Source: Ignavibacteriota bacterium
Lineage (GTDB): Bacteria; Bacteroidota; UBA10030; UBA6906
Assembly (NCBI GenBank): GCA_003161755.1
Contig: PMNP01000418.1
Location: 444-5,942, forward strand
Direction: 5' to 3'
DNA length: 5,499 nt
The notes under the pieces were generated by a model. The model ran no database searches, was not told where the DNA came from, and was given only the letters and a program-made list of their open reading frames with translations. Made by a program: the position numbers and the translations under genes. Of this stretch, positions 3,861 to 5,499 are shown one piece after another. Each line of letters starts with the position of its first letter. The stretch's first letter is position 1.

Positions 3861-5499
3861 TCATTTGATCTCCACAGTCCCCGTCAGTTTGATGTCGCGC
3901 GATGAGTTGCCCACCTGAATCTCGAAGTTCCCCGGATCGACGTTCCAATCCTTGCGCTGCACGTCATAGTAGGCAAACGAACGCTTGTCAAGCATGAATG
4001 TTACGCGCTTTGTCTGTCCCGGCTTCAGCATGACCTTTTCAAATCCCTTGAGTTCCTTCGGGGGACGCTCGACCTTGGAGTGATCGTCGTGAACGTAGAG
4101 TTGCACTACTTCAGCGCCCGCCGTCGTCCCCATGTTCCTGATATCCACCTGTACCGACACCGGAAGCGTTTTCTTTCCAGGCCTTATGACGAGGTTTGAG
4201 AAGGCAAACGTTGTGTACGACAGACCATAACCGAATGGAAATGTCACGTCCTTGTTCTTCAGATCATAATGGCGGTATCCCACAAAAACATCCTCTGCAT
4301 AGTTCACGCTTCCGCTCCCGGGATAATTGCCAAAGGCCGGCGCATCTTCCCACTTCCTGAGAAATGTTGCCGGGAGTTTGCCGGAGGGGTTGACGTTTCC
4401 CAGAAGAACATCGGCAACGGCATTTCCCCCTTCTTCGCCCGGGTACCAGGCTTCCAGCAACGCCGGAACGTTCTTGAGCCAGTCCTCCATGACAATTGGA
4501 GCGCCGGAATTCAGAATGACCACGGTCCGGCTGTTGACGGCGGCAATCTCTTTGATTAACGCGACTTGCTCCGGGGGCAGATCCAGCGTCCTGCGGTCAA
4601 ACCCTTCGCTTTCGTTATCCGCACTCAACCCGACAAATACCAGAGCGGCATCGGCACCTCGCGCCGCGTTCACTGCTTCCACAGTCAACTTTGCATCGGT
4701 CGTGCTCCAGCCAAACCGCATGAGCGCCCCTCCCGTGCTTTCGAAGTACTCGATCCGGACATCGTACGCTCTTCCGGCCTCAAGGGTCATCGATTTGGAT
4801 ACCAGTTCCGGAGGATGTTTGCTCCAGTTCTCGATGATCTGCGTGTTGTCGACAAACAAGCGAACACCGTCGTCACTCGCAACGCTAAGCGTGTAGAGCC
4901 CTGATGCGGGCACCACAAGTTTGCCGGTCCATCGGACTGAAAACGAATCCCTTGGCAGCACAGGGTCAGGGCTTCCCTCTCCCCAGTCGAACGATACGAT
5001 GGGATCTGTACGTGTCAGAACCGGATTTCCTGCGAGGGTCATATTGGCGAAGTACTCACCCTTAAGACCATGGACATTCTGCAATCCGCCGGCAGGGATC
5101 AGCGAGGATGACGGAACAGGCTGAAGTTCTCCTGGCGTCTGGAACCCGGGAGCGTAGCGAACATCCACTTTCTTCCCCAGCGCGTGCCGCACCCCGTCAA
5201 GTGGACTCACTGCATAGATGGGATCGACTTTTGCACTTCCCCCACCACCCGTACGCGCAACCGCAGCGTTCGGCCCAATCACGGCGATGGAATGAATCGA
5301 ATGCTTGTCCAAAGGCAGAAGAAAATGCTCGTTCTTCAGCAACACAATGCCTTCTGTCGCGCCCTGCAATGCCACGGCCCGTTCTTCGGGCGTGTCCACT
5401 GCGCCGCCGCCCGCATGCGGATGGTCGAAGATGCCGCTCAAGAAAATCACGCGCAGAATCCGGCCAACGTTGTCGTCGATGGTTGCTTCGGAAATCTGG
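3861..5499 (-). CDS. GH3 family beta-glucosidase-type enzyme with PA14 insert (C-terminal part, 5' end outside the window)
   Basis: The minus-strand frame is open from the right edge to TGA at 3861-3863, giving 545 visible residues. The GTG at 5450 is internal: upstream codons read ISEATIDDNVGRILR, the conserved linker after the GH3 barrel, so the true start and the catalytic aspartate lie beyond 5499. In order there are: the linker to GIFD; the GH3 C-terminal sandwich beginning GIVLLKNE, IAVIGPNA and GGGGSAKV; a PA14 domain (about 4705-5083; GLKGEYF, then SDDGVRLFVDN, IRIEYFE-like and MRFGWS); resumption of the sandwich with NESEGFDRRTLDLP (about 4577-4616), holding the likely acid/base glutamate; GEEGGNAVADVLLGNVNPSG; FPFGYGLSYTTF; and a C-terminal fibronectin-III-like domain (about 3861-4170). 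The family hydrolyses terminal beta-linked glucose or related sugars, usually in the periplasm or outside the cell; PA14 inserts help shape substrate choice. Signal peptide and exact substrate cannot be seen. Confidence 0.93.
   Translation of the reverse strand, partial: QISEATIDDNVGRILRVIFLSGIFDHPHAGGGAVDTPEERAVALQGATEGIVLLKNEHFLLPLDKHSIHSIAVIGPNAAVARTGGGGSAKVDPIYAVSPLDGVRHALGKKVDVRYAPGFQTPGELQPVPSSSLIPAGGLQNVHGLKGEYFANMTLAGNPVLTRTDPIVSFDWGEGSPDPVLPRDSFSVRWTGKLVVPASGLYTLSVASDDGVRLFVDNTQIIENWSKHPPELVSKSMTLEAGRAYDVRIEYFESTGGALMRFGWSTTDAKLTVEAVNAARGADAALVFVGLSADNESEGFDRRTLDLPPEQVALIKEIAAVNSRTVVILNSGAPIVMEDWLKNVPALLEAWYPGEEGGNAVADVLLGNVNPSGKLPATFLRKWEDAPAFGNYPGSGSVNYAEDVFVGYRHYDLKNKDVTFPFGYGLSYTTFAFSNLVIRPGKKTLPVSVQVDIRNMGTTAGAEVVQLYVHDDHSKVERPPKELKGFEKVMLKPGQTKRVTFMLDKRSFAYYDVQRKDWNVDPGNFEIQVGNSSRDIKLTGTVEIK

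Noticed and set aside
4327..4896. Long plus-strand frame of 189 codons opposite the GH3 gene
   Set aside because: It is an antisense shadow of a strongly conserved glycosidase frame. Its product is low-complexity, rich in serine and alanine, with no recognisable domain.

Overview
The window looks like chromosomal DNA from a Gram-negative bacterium of moderate GC content. Hand counts of two 60-base lines outside the accessory island gave about 55-60% GC; two lines inside it gave about 45-47%. The mix of a TauE/SafE-DUF1634 pair, a NadR-type enzyme without a repressor domain, and a GH3 glycosidase with a PA14 insert would suit a member of the Bacteroidota/Chlorobiota or a similar phylum. This placement is an inference with low confidence. 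A textbook sigma-70 promoter (TTGACA, 17 bases, TATACT) is present, so the lineage does not have to use the typical Bacteroidetes promoter.

Layout. (1) 1-499, plus strand: the last 33 codons of a TauE/SafE-type membrane permease, overlapping by 4 bases (ATGA) a complete DUF1634 three-helix membrane protein. (2) 526-2269, plus strand: a strong promoter drives a two-gene operon. The first gene encodes an unrecognised secreted helical protein (start best placed at 600). It overlaps by 4 bases (GTGA) a NadR-like bifunctional NMN adenylyltransferase / ribosylnicotinamide kinase. The operon ends at a long hairpin that lies inside the last codons of the NadR-like gene. (3) 2331-3778, plus strand: an AT-richer accessory stretch. 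It holds a TTG-started HNH nuclease with a winged-helix N-terminus resembling the Mrr N-terminal domain, a 65-residue unrecognised protein, and the C-terminal remnant of what looks like a type II restriction endonuclease. (4) 3861-5499, minus strand, convergent with the island: the C-terminal part of a GH3 beta-glucosidase-type enzyme whose second domain carries a PA14 insert. Its N-terminal catalytic barrel is beyond the right edge.

How they fit together. The first two units are ordinary housekeeping or transport pairs. The third reads as a restriction/defence islet placed between conserved genes, partly intact and partly decayed, with no DNA methyltransferase in view. The fourth is a carbohydrate-degradation gene. 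I do not see a firmly new multi-gene system. The best candidates for something undescribed are the nuclease plus 65-residue gene pair, and the secreted protein that is translationally coupled to the NadR-like enzyme. No rRNA, tRNA, CRISPR array or transposase was found.
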